Shown one piece after another: positions 24,986 through 35,000 of a stretch of 64,000 nucleotides of DNA. Origin of the DNA: Taeniopygia guttata (taxonomy: Eukaryota > Chordata > Aves > Passeriformes > Estrildidae). A program made the position numbers and the translations under genes. The stretch lies in assembly GCF_048771995.1 (NCBI RefSeq), contig NC_133060.1, positions 889,501 through 953,500 of the forward strand, in the 5' to 3' direction. Numbering within the stretch: the stretch's first letter is position 1; every line of letters starts with the position of its first letter. The notes under the pieces were generated by a model. It saw only the letters and a program-made list of their open reading frames with translations, was not told where the DNA came from and did not search any database.

Positions 24986-26194
24986 TTAGCGCTAATTAAG
25001 CGAACATTTTCCCCGGCCTGGCACCCAGCTCCCCTGGCTGCTCCTCACACCATAACTCCCCCCTAATTAACCTCATTTTCCCCCCAAAATTACACAAATT
25101 AACACCAATTCCCGCCATTTAACACGAATTATCTATAATTAACAGTAATTACCGCTAATTAGGCGAACATTTTCCCCAGCCTGGCCCCCAGCTGCGCGTC
25201 CCTCTCCCTGGTGGCCCCTTACACAATAATTGCCCCAATTAACCCCATAATTAACCTCATTTTTCTCAAAATCACACAAATTGACACCAATTTCTGACGT
25301 TTAACACCAATTATCTATAATTAAGAGTAATTACCGCTAATTAAGCGAACATCTTGCCCAGCCTGGTCCCAGCTCTCCCTGGCTGCTCCTCAGACCCTAA
25401 TTCCCCTAATTACCCCCTATTTCCCCCCCAAAATCACACAAATTAACACCAATTCCCGCCATTTAACACCAATTCCCGCTAATTAACAGTAATTACCGCT
25501 AATTAAGCGAACATCTTGCCCAGCCGGGCCCCCAGCTGCGCGTCCCTCTCCCTGGCTGCACCATAGACCCTAATTACCCCCAATTACCCCCATAATTAAC
25601 CTCATTTTTCCCAAAAATCACACAAATTAACGCCAATTCCCACAATTTAACACTAATTACCGCTAATTAAGCGAACATCTTGCCCAGCCTGGCCCCCAGC
25701 TACGCGTCCCTCTCCCTGGCTGCTATTCACACCATAATTCCCCCATAATTAACCTCATTTCCCCCCAAAATCACACAAATTAACACCAATTCCCGCTATT
25801 TACCACTAATTATCTCTAATTAAGCGAACATCTTGCCCAGCCTGGCCCCCAGCTGCACGTCCCTCTCTCTGGCTGCTCCTCAGACCATAATTAACCCAAA
25901 TCACCCCCTATTTCCCCCCCAAATCACACAAATTAACACATATTCCCACCATTTAACACTAATTAACAGTAATTACCGCTAATTAAGCGAACATCTTGCC
26001 TAGCCGGGCCCCCAGCTGCGCGTCCCTCTCCCTGGCTGCTCCTCAGACCCTAATTCCCCTAATTAACCCTATTTTCCCCCCAAAATCACATAAATTAACA
26101 CCAATTCCCGCCATTTAACACCAATTCCCGCCATTTAACACTAATTACTGCTATTTAACACTAATTATCTGTATTTAACAGTAATTACCGCTAA
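24985..26194 (-). repeat. Seven tandem copies of the FKBPL stop-codon region (unit ~160 bp)
   Basis: The string CTAATTAAGCGAACAT then CTTGCCCAGCCTGG, which on the minus strand encodes the last FKBPL residues, its stop and the start of the 3' UTR, recurs. Copies start near 24991, 25153, 25333, 25497, 25661, 25816 and 25978; the authentic end is at 26191. Each copy carries ~55-65 coding-derived bases, then ACACAAATTAACACCAATTCC spacer. Copies differ by several substitutions. Confidence 0.92.
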
Positions 26195-27982
26195 TTAAGC
26201 GAACATTTTCCCCAGCCGGGCCCCGAGCTGCGCGTCCCTCTCCCGGGCGGCCCCTCTGACCCTGCCCAGCTCCCGCCGGGCGCCGCCGTGGCTGGGCCGT
26301 GCCCGCAGCACCGCCAGCAGCTCCTGCCGTGCCGCCTCCAGGTCCCGCATGGCGGCGAGCGCCACGCCCCGCGCGTACCTGGCCTCCAGGTGCGCCGGCC
26401 GCAGCGCCAGCGCGCGCCCCGCGTTGCCGGCCGCCGCCGCGGGCCGGCCCAGCCGCAGCTGCGCCGCCGCCAGCGCCGCGTGCAGCTCGGCCTTGAGCGC
26501 GGCCGCGCGCTCGGGCAGCGGCGCCGGGCCCGCGGCCGCCACGGCGCGACGCAGCGCCCGCGCCAAGGCCCGAACGGCCGAAAAGTCCTGCCCGTTCGCC
26601 GCCAGCGCCGCCCCGCGTGCCAGCCCGGCCTCCACCGCGTGCCAGCGGGCGGCCTGCGGCGCGGCCCAGAACGGCGGCGCGGGTGCGAAGCGGCCCAGCC
26701 GCACCAGCAGCACCGCGGCGGAACCATCATCATCATCGCCACGGTGCGGCCGCAGCCACGCCAGCTCGCCCGCCGCCATCGTCTCCAGCGCCGCGTCCAG
26801 CAGCGCTGACCACCGGCCCTCGGCCTCGCCCAGCCGCACGCTCAGCCAGCGGCCGCACGGCACGGCCGGAGCGCCCCAGGGAGAACGGCCGGACACCGGC
26901 ACCCGCAGCCGGACGCGGCACAGCGAGCCGGGGCCCGGCCGCGCCAGACCCCGCCCGCGCCGCGCATGCAGCTTCCACCAGGCGCCGTCCGGGCTCCGCT
27001 GCCACGCGCCCGAAACGGGGTCGGGAGGGGATGGCTCCGCCCCCTGTGGTTTAACTGCCACTCCCTGGGTTATAAGCTCCACCCCCTGTGGTTTAAGCTC
27101 CGCCCCCTGTGGTTTAACTGCCACTCCCTGGGTTATAAGCTCTGCCCCCTGTGCGTTAAGCTCCGCCCCCTGTGGTTTAAACGCCACTCCCTGGGTTATA
27201 AACTCCGCCCCTTGTGCGTTAAGCTCCGCCCCCTGTGGTTTAAACGCCTCTCCCTGGGTTATAAGCTCCGCCCCCTGTGCTTTAAGCTCCGCCCCCTGTG
27301 CTTTAAGCTCCGCCCCCTGTGGTTTATACACCTCTCCCTGGGTTATAAGCTCCGCCCCCTGTGCTTTAAGCTCCGCCCCCTGTGGTTTAAACGCCTCTCC
27401 CTGGGCTATAAGCTCCGCCCCCTGTGGTTTAAGCTCCGCCCCCTGTGCCACAGGCCCACGGCGCACAAGCTCCGCCTCCAAAGCGTCGAGCTCCGCCTCC
27501 TCCTCGTCAGGCTCCGCCTCGAAGGCTTCAAGCTCCACCCCCCAAGTCTCAAGCCCCTCCCCCTCGGGCGTCCTAAGCCACGCCTCCTCCAGCGACCAAT
27601 CCCAGGGCTCTCGCGCCTGATTGGCTGCGGCCGCCAGTGGCGCAAAGTCATCCGCCCGGTGCTGGGGAGGCGGGGCTTGCTGCTGATTGGCTGCCGGGCT
27701 GGGCGCAGTGTTCTCATTGGCCGGGGCTTTGTGTGCTGTGTCCTCATTGGCCGCCTGTGGGTCCTCACCGCCATTGGTCGCCTCTTGCGTCTCCGCGTCC
27801 TGATTGGGTAAACCACAGCTCCTCGTCCTCTCATTGGCCGAGCCCTTCAGCGGCACGTTCCAATTGGCTGCTGCCGATCCCGCATTTCGCTGCTGATTGG
27901 CTGCCCCTTCCTCTGCCTCTTTGTCCTCATTTGCTCCCCCGCGAGGCGCTGCTCCCTCATTGGCCGCTGCTGCTCCTTCCAT
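26195..27982 (-). CDS. FKBPL: FKBP-like protein (TPR co-chaperone), expanded N-terminus, single coding exon
   Basis: FKBPL is a divergent immunophilin with C-terminal TPRs that binds Hsp90 and steroid-receptor complexes. The reading frame from ATG 27982-27980 to TAA 26197-26195 gives 595 residues, against ~349 in human. The C-terminal ~340 residues fit the family: an FKBP-like segment (SPDGAWWKLHARRG, LGEAEGRW), then TPRs (LHAALAAAQLRLG, EARYARGVALAAMRDLEAA), and the diagnostic ending LGARLGKMFA. Residues ~1-75 are repeats of ANE/ANQ. Residues ~175-310 are a 7-9 residue repeat of the type PQGAELKAQGAELITQG. An acceptor (TTTTTTCTCCAG) at 28010-28009 suggests an upstream non-coding exon, as in mammals. 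It lies convergent to PRRT1, whereas human FKBPL and PRRT1 share a strand. Confidence 0.93.
   Translation of the reverse strand: MEGAAAANEGAAPRGGANEDKEAEEGAANQQRNAGSAAANWNVPLKGSANERTRSCGLPNQDAETQEATNGGEDPQAANEDTAHKAPANENTAPSPAANQQQAPPPQHRADDFAPLAAAANQAREPWDWSLEEAWLRTPEGEGLETWGVELEAFEAEPDEEEAELDALEAELVRRGPVAQGAELKPQGAELIAQGEAFKPQGAELKAQGAELITQGEVYKPQGAELKAQGAELKAQGAELITQGEAFKPQGAELNAQGAEFITQGVAFKPQGAELNAQGAELITQGVAVKPQGAELKPQGVELITQGVAVKPQGAEPSPPDPVSGAWQRSPDGAWWKLHARRGRGLARPGPGSLCRVRLRVPVSGRSPWGAPAVPCGRWLSVRLGEAEGRWSALLDAALETMAAGELAWLRPHRGDDDDGSAAVLLVRLGRFAPAPPFWAAPQAARWHAVEAGLARGAALAANGQDFSAVRALARALRRAVAAAGPAPLPERAAALKAELHAALAAAQLRLGRPAAAAGNAGRALALRPAHLEARYARGVALAAMRDLEAARQELLAVLRARPSHGGARRELGRVRGAARERDAQLGARLGKMFA
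27030..27465. repeat. FKBPL: In-frame minisatellite inside FKBPL
   Basis: A 24-33 bp coding unit is repeated about 16 times (plus-strand core AAGCTCCGCCCCCTGTGGTTT, with CTCCCTGGGTTATAA). On the coding strand every copy has a GC box (GGGGGCGGAGC) and several have TTATAA. All units keep the frame. Confidence 0.88.
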
Positions 27983-28008
27983 CTCCCTGTCGACCAATCA
28001 CAAAATTC

Positions 28009-28570
28009 CTGGAGAAAAAAGGCGTGGTTTTAACAAAGGGGCGTGACAAACAAATTAGGGGGCGTGTCTATCCCTCAGTGGGCGTGTCCCTCATTTGGGG
28101 GCGTGGCCTCACCGCGCTCTCTCCTTTGCCGCACTTCCCCCTATTCCCGTGACGTCATTTCCGCTCCCTGCCCGCCGTTCCCATGGCGGCGCCGCTCGCT
28201 CCGTTCCTCCCCCGGGGCCCGGCGCTGTCCCGTACCGGCTCCGGGGCCGCTCCGCTCCGCTCGGGGGCCGCCCCGGGCCCGGCAGCGCCCCGGGGGCCGC
28301 TCCGGGGCCGCTCCGCTCCGCTCGGGGGCCGCCCCGGGCCCGGCACCGCCGCGGGGGCCGCGCTCCGCCGCCGCCGCCGCCGCCGCTCCTTCCCCGTTCA
28401 ACCCCTCAGCGAGCCCGAGGCGAACCCGGAAGTGCCGCACCGCGCATGCGGCCGGGCACTCCGCGCGCTGCCATTGGCTAAGGGAGGGGCGCGCTGAGCG
28501 CTGATTGGCTGTGCGGCAGTGGGGGCGGGGCCGAGCGGCGGAAGGAGGAGGCAAAATGGCGGCGCGGGCC
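28009..28570 (-). promoter_or_regulatory. FKBPL: CpG-rich FKBPL promoter region with CCAAT, NRF1-like and YY1 sites
   Basis: The block 28130-28560 is rich in CpG. It contains ATTGGCT/CCAAT sites (28472, 28501), a GCGCATGCGG NRF1-like palindrome near 28441, TGACGTCA at 28150, and AAAATGGCGGC (YY1-like) near 28553. The non-coding first exon of FKBPL should start here, but I cannot fix its ends. The plus-strand ATG at 28183 opens an unconvincing Gly/Pro/Arg frame. Confidence 0.5.
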
Positions 28571-29790
28571 CCAAACCCGCCCCCTGAATGCAATTAACGC
28601 TTTAAGCCACGCCCTTTAAGTATTTATCATTGATACCACGCATTCTCAATTAGCTTGGCATATTAAGCCGCGCTTCCTTTAAAAAGATGGTTGGAGGCCA
28701 CGCCCCCTCAGTGGAATAACGCGTTTAAACCACGCCCCTTAACCTGTGATTTATGAGGCCCCACCCCTTTTTGGAACATAACCACTCCCCCTCATTAAAA
28801 ACATGCAAATTTGAGGCCACGCTCCTTAAATTACGTGGGTTGAGGCCTCGCTCCCTTAAAAATCAGTAAATCCTACTGTGAAGCCCCGCCCATTTGTGGT
28901 CACGTGGCTGTGGTTTATTGCTGAAGCCACGCCTCCTAAAGGGGCGTGGCCTTTTTCCTGTCTCCGCCCCTCCACCAGGAGAGTTTTTTACCCAAATAGA
29001 TAAAAAATTGGGGAAAATTCCCCAAAAAATCCACTTGGATTCTGTCCTGGGGGAGGGGCGGGGGGAATCTGGGAAATTTTGGCAAAATTTGGGGGAATTT
29101 GGGGGATTTTTCGTTTCGGTTTTGAGAAATTTAGGGATTTTTTGGGTACAATTTCAGTAAAACTTGGGTAGCATTTGGGTGATTTCTGTTGGAAGTTTTG
29201 CAAAGATTTTGGGAACTTTTTGAGGGATTTTTTTGCAGATTTTTCCAGGCGATTCCCAGAAAATTTTGGGGGGAAATTTTGGAATATTTCCTGAAAATTT
29301 TTCAGTAATTATTTGGGGAATTTTGGAGGAAATTTTAGGGGGGAATTTGAAAGAATATTTAAAGAACTTTTCTGGAATTTTGGGGGGGATTTTTGGGGCA
29401 TTCTTGAGAAATTTTTCCTGAGCGTTTGGGGAATTCTTAGGGAATTTTTGTCTCTTTTTTGGGGGCAATTTTTGGGTTTTTCCCAGCCAAAAAACACACA
29501 CACCCTGGGGTGGGAGTGTAGCAGCAGGTTCACTTCAACTTCTGGGGAAACTCAACGTTTTTTGGGTTAAATTGTGAGGTTTTGGGTGGAATTTTGGGGT
29601 TTGGGGTGGAATTGTGGGGTTTAAAAGGGGATTTTTTTTGGGTTTTTATGCGAGGGGGGCTCTCAGCTGGTAAATGAGAGACCCCAAAATCCTCCTGGTG
29701 GTCCGATTCCCCCAAAAACCCCCCAGATCTCCTCCGGGTGGGTCCCAAACCCCCTTTTTCCTCAAATTTTGGGCATTATAAAATCCCCCA
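28571..29790. other. Intergenic region, no gene recognised
   Basis: Positions 28590-28950 hold dispersed CCACGCCCCTTAA-like strings. Positions 29000-29480 are a decayed GGGGAATTTTGGAGGAAATTT repeat, and 29480-29760 a GGTGGAATTGTGGGGTTT repeat. No conserved coding segment is visible on either strand. Confidence 0.5.
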
Positions 29791-29794
29791 AAGC

Positions 29795-30345
29795 CCCTCC
29801 GCCGCCATCTTCCCCTCCCGCACCCTCTCCATCCTCATTGGCCGCCGCGCCTGCCAATCAAAATCCCGCGCTGCTATTGGCGGAGATCCGCTTTGAACGC
29901 GGCCCTTGGGAACGGTTTTAGCCACGCCGCACTCTGATTGGCCAGCCCGTTTGACAAGCACCCGCGTTGCCCAATCAGCGCTCAGCCCTGCCGCTGCCGT
30001 GGCGACACCGCCATTTCCCGCCCGCGCGTTGCCACGGCAACCACGCCGAGCGAGGAGGCGGGGCGAGGCTCTGGGTTCCGGGCGGTGATTGGCCGAGCGC
30101 GCTGTCAATCAGGGCCGCGGCTTCCGGCGGCGGGACGGGCCCGCGCCGCAGCCGCTCCGGTACCGGCGGGGCCCGGGGGGACCGGGGGGCTCTGAGGGGC
30201 TTTTGGGGCTCCCGAGGGGCCCCCGCGGCTCCCCGGGGCTGCCGCGGCTCCCGGGCAGCGATCGCGGCTCGGCCGGGCCGGGGATGCCCCGCCCGGCCCC
30301 GCCCGGCCCGGCCCGGCCGAGCCCTGAGGGGAGGGCGGGGCTGGG
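29795..30345 (+). promoter_or_regulatory. AGPAT1: CpG island, probable AGPAT1 promoter and 5' UTR exon
   Basis: A dense set of CCAAT/ATTGG boxes (about 29838, 29857, 29876, 29936, 29973, 30087, 30103), a GTTGCCACGGCAAC X-box-like site at 30028, and a very CpG-rich segment (30105-30340) lie upstream of AGPAT1 on the same strand. No other gene start competes for it. The exact start site and the 5' UTR donor are not determined. Confidence 0.5.
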
Positions 30346-30349
30346 GTGG

Positions 30350-31210
30350 GGCCGGGAGGGAATTTGGGGAGCCTGAGGGGGGATTTGGGGTGTCTGAGGG
30401 GAAATTGGGGTGAAAATGGGGAATTTGGGGAGCCTGAGGGGGGATTTGGGGTGAAAATGGGGATTTGGGGTGAAAATGGGGATTTGGGGTGTCTGAGGGG
30501 GGATTTGGGGTGTCTGAGGGGAATTTGGGGTGAAAATGGGGGATTTGGGGGGAAAATGGGGAATTTGGGGTGAAAATGGGGATTTGGGGAGCCTGAGGGG
30601 GGATTTGGGGTGAAAATGGGGATTTGGGGTGAAAATGGGGAATTTGGGGTGTCTGAGGGGGATTTGGGGTGAACATGGGGATTTGGGGTGAAAATGGGGA
30701 ATTTGGGGTGTCTGAGGGGGAATTTGGGGTGAAAATGGGGATTTGGGGTGTCTGAGGGGGGATTTGGGGTGAAAATGGGGATTTGGGGTGTCTGAGGGGG
30801 GATTTGGGGTGTCTGAGGGGGAATTTGGGGTGTCTGAGGGGGATTTGGGGTGAAAATGGGGAATTTGGGGTGTCTGAGGGGGATTTGGGGTGAAAATGGG
30901 GATTTGGGGAGCCTGAGGGGAATTTGGGGTGGAAATGGTGAATTTTGAGAGCCTGAGGGGGAATTGGGGGTGTCTGAGGGGGATTTGGGATGAAAATCGG
31001 GATTTTGGAAGCCTGAGGGGAATTTTGGGGTGTCTGAGGGGGTTTGGTGTGAAAATGGGGAATTTGGGGAGCCTGAGGGGAATTTGGGGGGGAAATCAGA
31101 GATTTTGTGATTCTGAGGGGAATTTGGGTGGGATTTGGGGGGATTTTTGGGTGTTCTGATGGGATTTTGGGGTGAAAATGGGGGTTTGGGGTAATTGAGG
31201 GGATTTGGGG
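30350..31210. repeat. GGATTTGGGGTGAAAATGGGG minisatellite in the AGPAT1 5' intron
   Basis: Some 40 units alternate GATTTGGGGTGAAAATGGG (~19 bp) with GATTTGGGGTGTCTGAGGGG (~20 bp). An imperfect higher-order pattern of ~40 and ~60 bp is visible. No exon copy is visible in it. Confidence 0.87.
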
Positions 31211-31439
31211 TCCCAGGTGAGGATCCTGGGGGATAATTTCCGCTCTCCAAGTGCAATTTTGGGGTGAATTTGGGGGTTTTGAGAGTTTCTCCTGGGCTTT
31301 ATGACCCAAATTCCCACAGAGGGAACAATTTAGGGATCCCTAAAATGTAATTTTAGGGTGAATTTGGGATTTTTCACGGGGTTTTTTTGCCATTTCTGAC
31401 CCCAAACCCCCGGGATTTTTGGGGTGCATGACCCCACCT

Positions 31440-32000
31440 CCCAAAAAGGAGACAAATCAGGGTTCCCCTAAATTAATTCGGGGTAAATTTGGGTTTTTTT
31501 GGTGGCGGGCAGGATGGAGGTGATGGTGGGGGATCAGATTTGGGGATTTTTGTGAGTTTTTCACCATTTCTGCCCCCAAATCCTGGGATTTTTGGGGTGC
31601 CTGACCCCACCTCCAAATGAGCAGACAAATTAAGGTTCCCCTAAATAAATTTGGGGTAAATTTGGGGTTTTTTGGCATCGGGCAGGATGGAGGTGATGGT
31701 GGGGGATCAAATTTGGGATTTTTTAGGGCAATTTTGCCATTTTTGCCCCCAAATCCTGGGGAATTTTGGGGTGCCTGACCCCACCTCCAAATGAGCAGAC
31801 AAATTAAAGTTCCCCTAAATAAATTTGGGGTAAATTTGGGTTTTTTTGGTGGCGGGCAGGATGGAGGTGATGGTGGGGGATCAGATTTGGGGATTTTTGT
31901 GAGTTTTTTGCCATTTTTGCCCCCAGCTCCCGGGGATTTTCGGGGTGCCTGACCCCGGCTGCCCCCGAGGGAGCATTTTGGGGTGAATTTGTTGTTTTTT
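31440..32000. repeat. Three ~175 bp repeats carrying a copy of the AGPAT1 start codon
   Basis: Units near 31440, 31615 and 31790 share CCCCTAAATAAATTTGGGG, GGCGGGCAGG-ATGGAGGTGAT and TTTTTGCCATTTTTGCC. The GCAGGATGGAGGTGA in each (ATG at 31514, 31687, 31861) matches the acceptor and start of the first AGPAT1 coding exon at 32016. After that match they diverge. Confidence 0.87.
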
Positions 32001-32015
32001 GGGGCCGCAGGCAGG

Positions 32016-35000
32016 ATGGAGGTGACGCTGGGCGCGGCGGCGCTGGCGCTGGCGCTGCTGCTGCTGCCGCTGCTGTACGAGCGCTGCGGCTCCTTCCGCT
32101 TCTTCTGCAAGATGGGATTCTACAACGGCTGGATCCTGCTGCTGGCGCTGCTGGCCATCCCCCTGTGCGCCCTGCGCGGCCGGGACGTGGAGAACATGAA
32201 GTGAGAGGGGTTTTGGGGTGAATTCCGGGGATTTTGGGTCAGTTTGGGTCAGTTATTGCGTGATTTGGGTCAGTTTTGGGGTGATTTGGGTCAGTTTTGG
32301 GGAGATTTGGGGATTCTACAACGGCTGGATCCTGCTGCTGGCGCTGCTGGCCATCCCCCTGTGCGCCCTGCGCGGCCGGGACGTGGAGAACATGAAGTGA
32401 GGAACCGTTTTGGGGTGAATTCCGGGGATTTTGGGTCACTTTGGGGCAGTTATGGGGTGATTTGGGTCAGTTTTGGGGGGATTTGGGGATTCTACAACGG
32501 CTGGATCCTGCTGCTGGCGCTGCTGGCCATCCCCCTGTGCGCCTTCCGGGGCCGGGACGTGGAGAACATGAAGTGAGAGGGGGTTTTGGGGTGAATTCCG
32601 GGGATTTTGGGTCACTTTGGGTCAGTTTTGGGGAGATTTGGGTCAGTTTTGTGCTGGTTCTGGGGTGATTTGGGTCAATTTTGGGGGGATTTGGGGCTGC
32701 TGGCGCTGCTGGCCATCCCCCTGTGCGCCTTCCGGGGCAGGGACGTGGAGAACATGAAGTGAGAAACCGTTTTGGGGTGAATTCAGGGGGTTTTGGGTCA
32801 GTTTGGGTCAGTTTTGGGTCAGTTTGGGTCAGTTTTGGGGGGATTTGGGTCAGTTATGGGGTGATTTGGGTCAGTTTGGGGTGGTTCTGGCGCTGCTGGC
32901 CATCCCCCTGTGCGCCCTGCGGGGCAGGGACGTGGAGAACATGAAGTGAGGAACCGTTTTGGGGTGAATTCCGGGGATTTTGGGTCACTTTGGGTCGGTT
33001 ATTGGGTGATTTTGGGTCATTTCTAGGTGGTTATGGGGTGATTTGGGTCAGTTTTGGGGGGATTTGGGTCAGTTCTGGGGGATTTTGGGTCAGTTTTGGG
33101 CGGTTCTGGAGGGATTTGGGGTGAATTCGGGGGATTTTGGGTCTGTTATTGGGGATTTTGGGTCAGTTTTGGGCAGTTCTGGAGGGATTTGGGGTGGATT
33201 TGGGGCGGATTTGGGGTGGCTATGGGGCAGTAACAGATCTATGGGGCGGCTCTGAGGGATTTGGGGCAGCTATGGGGTGGCTATGGGGCGGCTATGGGGC
33301 GGCTATGGGGTAGCTATGGGGTAGCTATGGCACAGCTATGGGGCTGACCCACCGTGCCCCACAGGATCATCCGGGGGCTGATGCAGCACGTGAAGCGCCT
33401 GTACGGGATCCGCATGGAGGTGCGGGGGGCGCAGCACTTCCCCCCACGGCAGCCCTACGTGGTGGTCAGCAACCACCAGAGCTCGCTGGACCTGATGGGT
33501 ATGGGGCTGCCCCACGGATCCTGCCCCATAGATCCCTGCGTCACAGAGTCCTGCCCCATAGAAACCCATAGAAACCCATAGAAACCCATAGAAACCCATA
33601 GAAACCCATAGAAACCCATAAATCCCCATAGAAACCCACAGAGTGACCCCTCCCAGCCCTACGTGGTGGTCAGCAACCACCAGAGCTCGCTGGACCTGAT
33701 GGGTATGGGGCTGCCCCATGGATCCCTGCCCCATAGATCCTGCCCCATAGAGCCCTGCCCCATAGAAACCCATAGAAACCCACGGAGCGACCCCTCCCAG
33801 CCCCACACACCCCATAACCCCATAACCCCACACACCCCATAACCCCAGACATGCCCCACGCCCCACACGTGCCCCACACGTGCCCCACACCGCAGGGATG
33901 ATGGAGGTGCTCCCGGACCGCTGCGTGCCCCATAACCCCGCGGTGCCCCATAACCCCTTGGTGCCCCATAACCCCGTGGTGCCCCATAACCCCACACGTG
34001 CCCCACGCCCCACACGTGCCCCACACCCCACACGTGCCCCACGCCCCACACGTGCCCCACACATGCCCCACACCCCACACGTGCCCCATAACCCCCCAGG
34101 GATGATGGAGGTGCTCCTGGACCGCTGCGTGCCCCATAACCCCGCGGTGCCCCATAACCCCATAACCCCACACGCCCCATAACCCCCCACGCCCCACACG
34201 TGCCCCACACCCCCCAGGGATGATGGAGGTGCTCCCGGACCGCTGCGTGCCCCATAACCCCGCGGTGCCCCACACCCCACACACCCCATAACCCCACACG
34301 TGCCCCACACATGCCCCACACCCCCCAGGGATGATGGAGGTGCTCCCGGACCGCTGCGTGCCCCATAACCCCACACACCCCATAACCCCACACATGCCCC
34401 ATAACCCCACACGTGCCCCACACCCCACACGTGCCCCACACCGCAGGGATGATGGAGGTGCTCCCGGACCGCTGCGTGCCCATCGCCAAGCGGGAGCTGC
34501 TCTACATGGGCGCCGTGGGCGTCGTCTGCTGGCTCGGGGGCATCATCTTCATCGACCGCAAGCGCACCCACGACGCCATCAGCGTCATGGCCGAGGCCGC
34601 GCACACCATGCTCAGCCAGGACGTCAGTGGGGCGGTTATGGGGTGATGTGGGGCGGTTACGGGGTGATATGGGGCTGTTATGGGGTGATATGGGGTGATA
34701 TAGGGCAGTTATGGGGTGATTTGGGGTGGTTATGGGGTGATATGGGGTGATATGGGACAGTCATGGGGTGACATGGGGCTGTTATGGGGTGATTTGGGGC
34801 GCTATGGGGTGATGTGGGGCGGTCATGGGGTGATGTGGGGCGGTTATGGGGTGATATGGGGCAGCCCTGGGGGGTGTGGGGCGGTCACAGGGGGATGTGG
34901 GGTGCTATGGGGCGGTTATAGGGTGATATGGGGCGGTTACGGGGTGATGTGGGGCGGTCATGGGGGGATGTGGGGCAGCCCTGGGGGGTGTGGGGCAGCC

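Noticed and set aside
24441-26190. Possible mobile-element insertion, because of the abrupt AT-rich change
   Set aside because: The repeat unit is derived from the FKBPL stop region, and I see no terminal repeats, target duplications or transposase-like frame.
28183-28497. Plus-strand frame starting MAAPLAPFLP upstream of FKBPL
   Set aside because: Composition is Gly/Pro/Arg typical of CpG-island read-through, with no domain; it overlaps the inferred FKBPL promoter.
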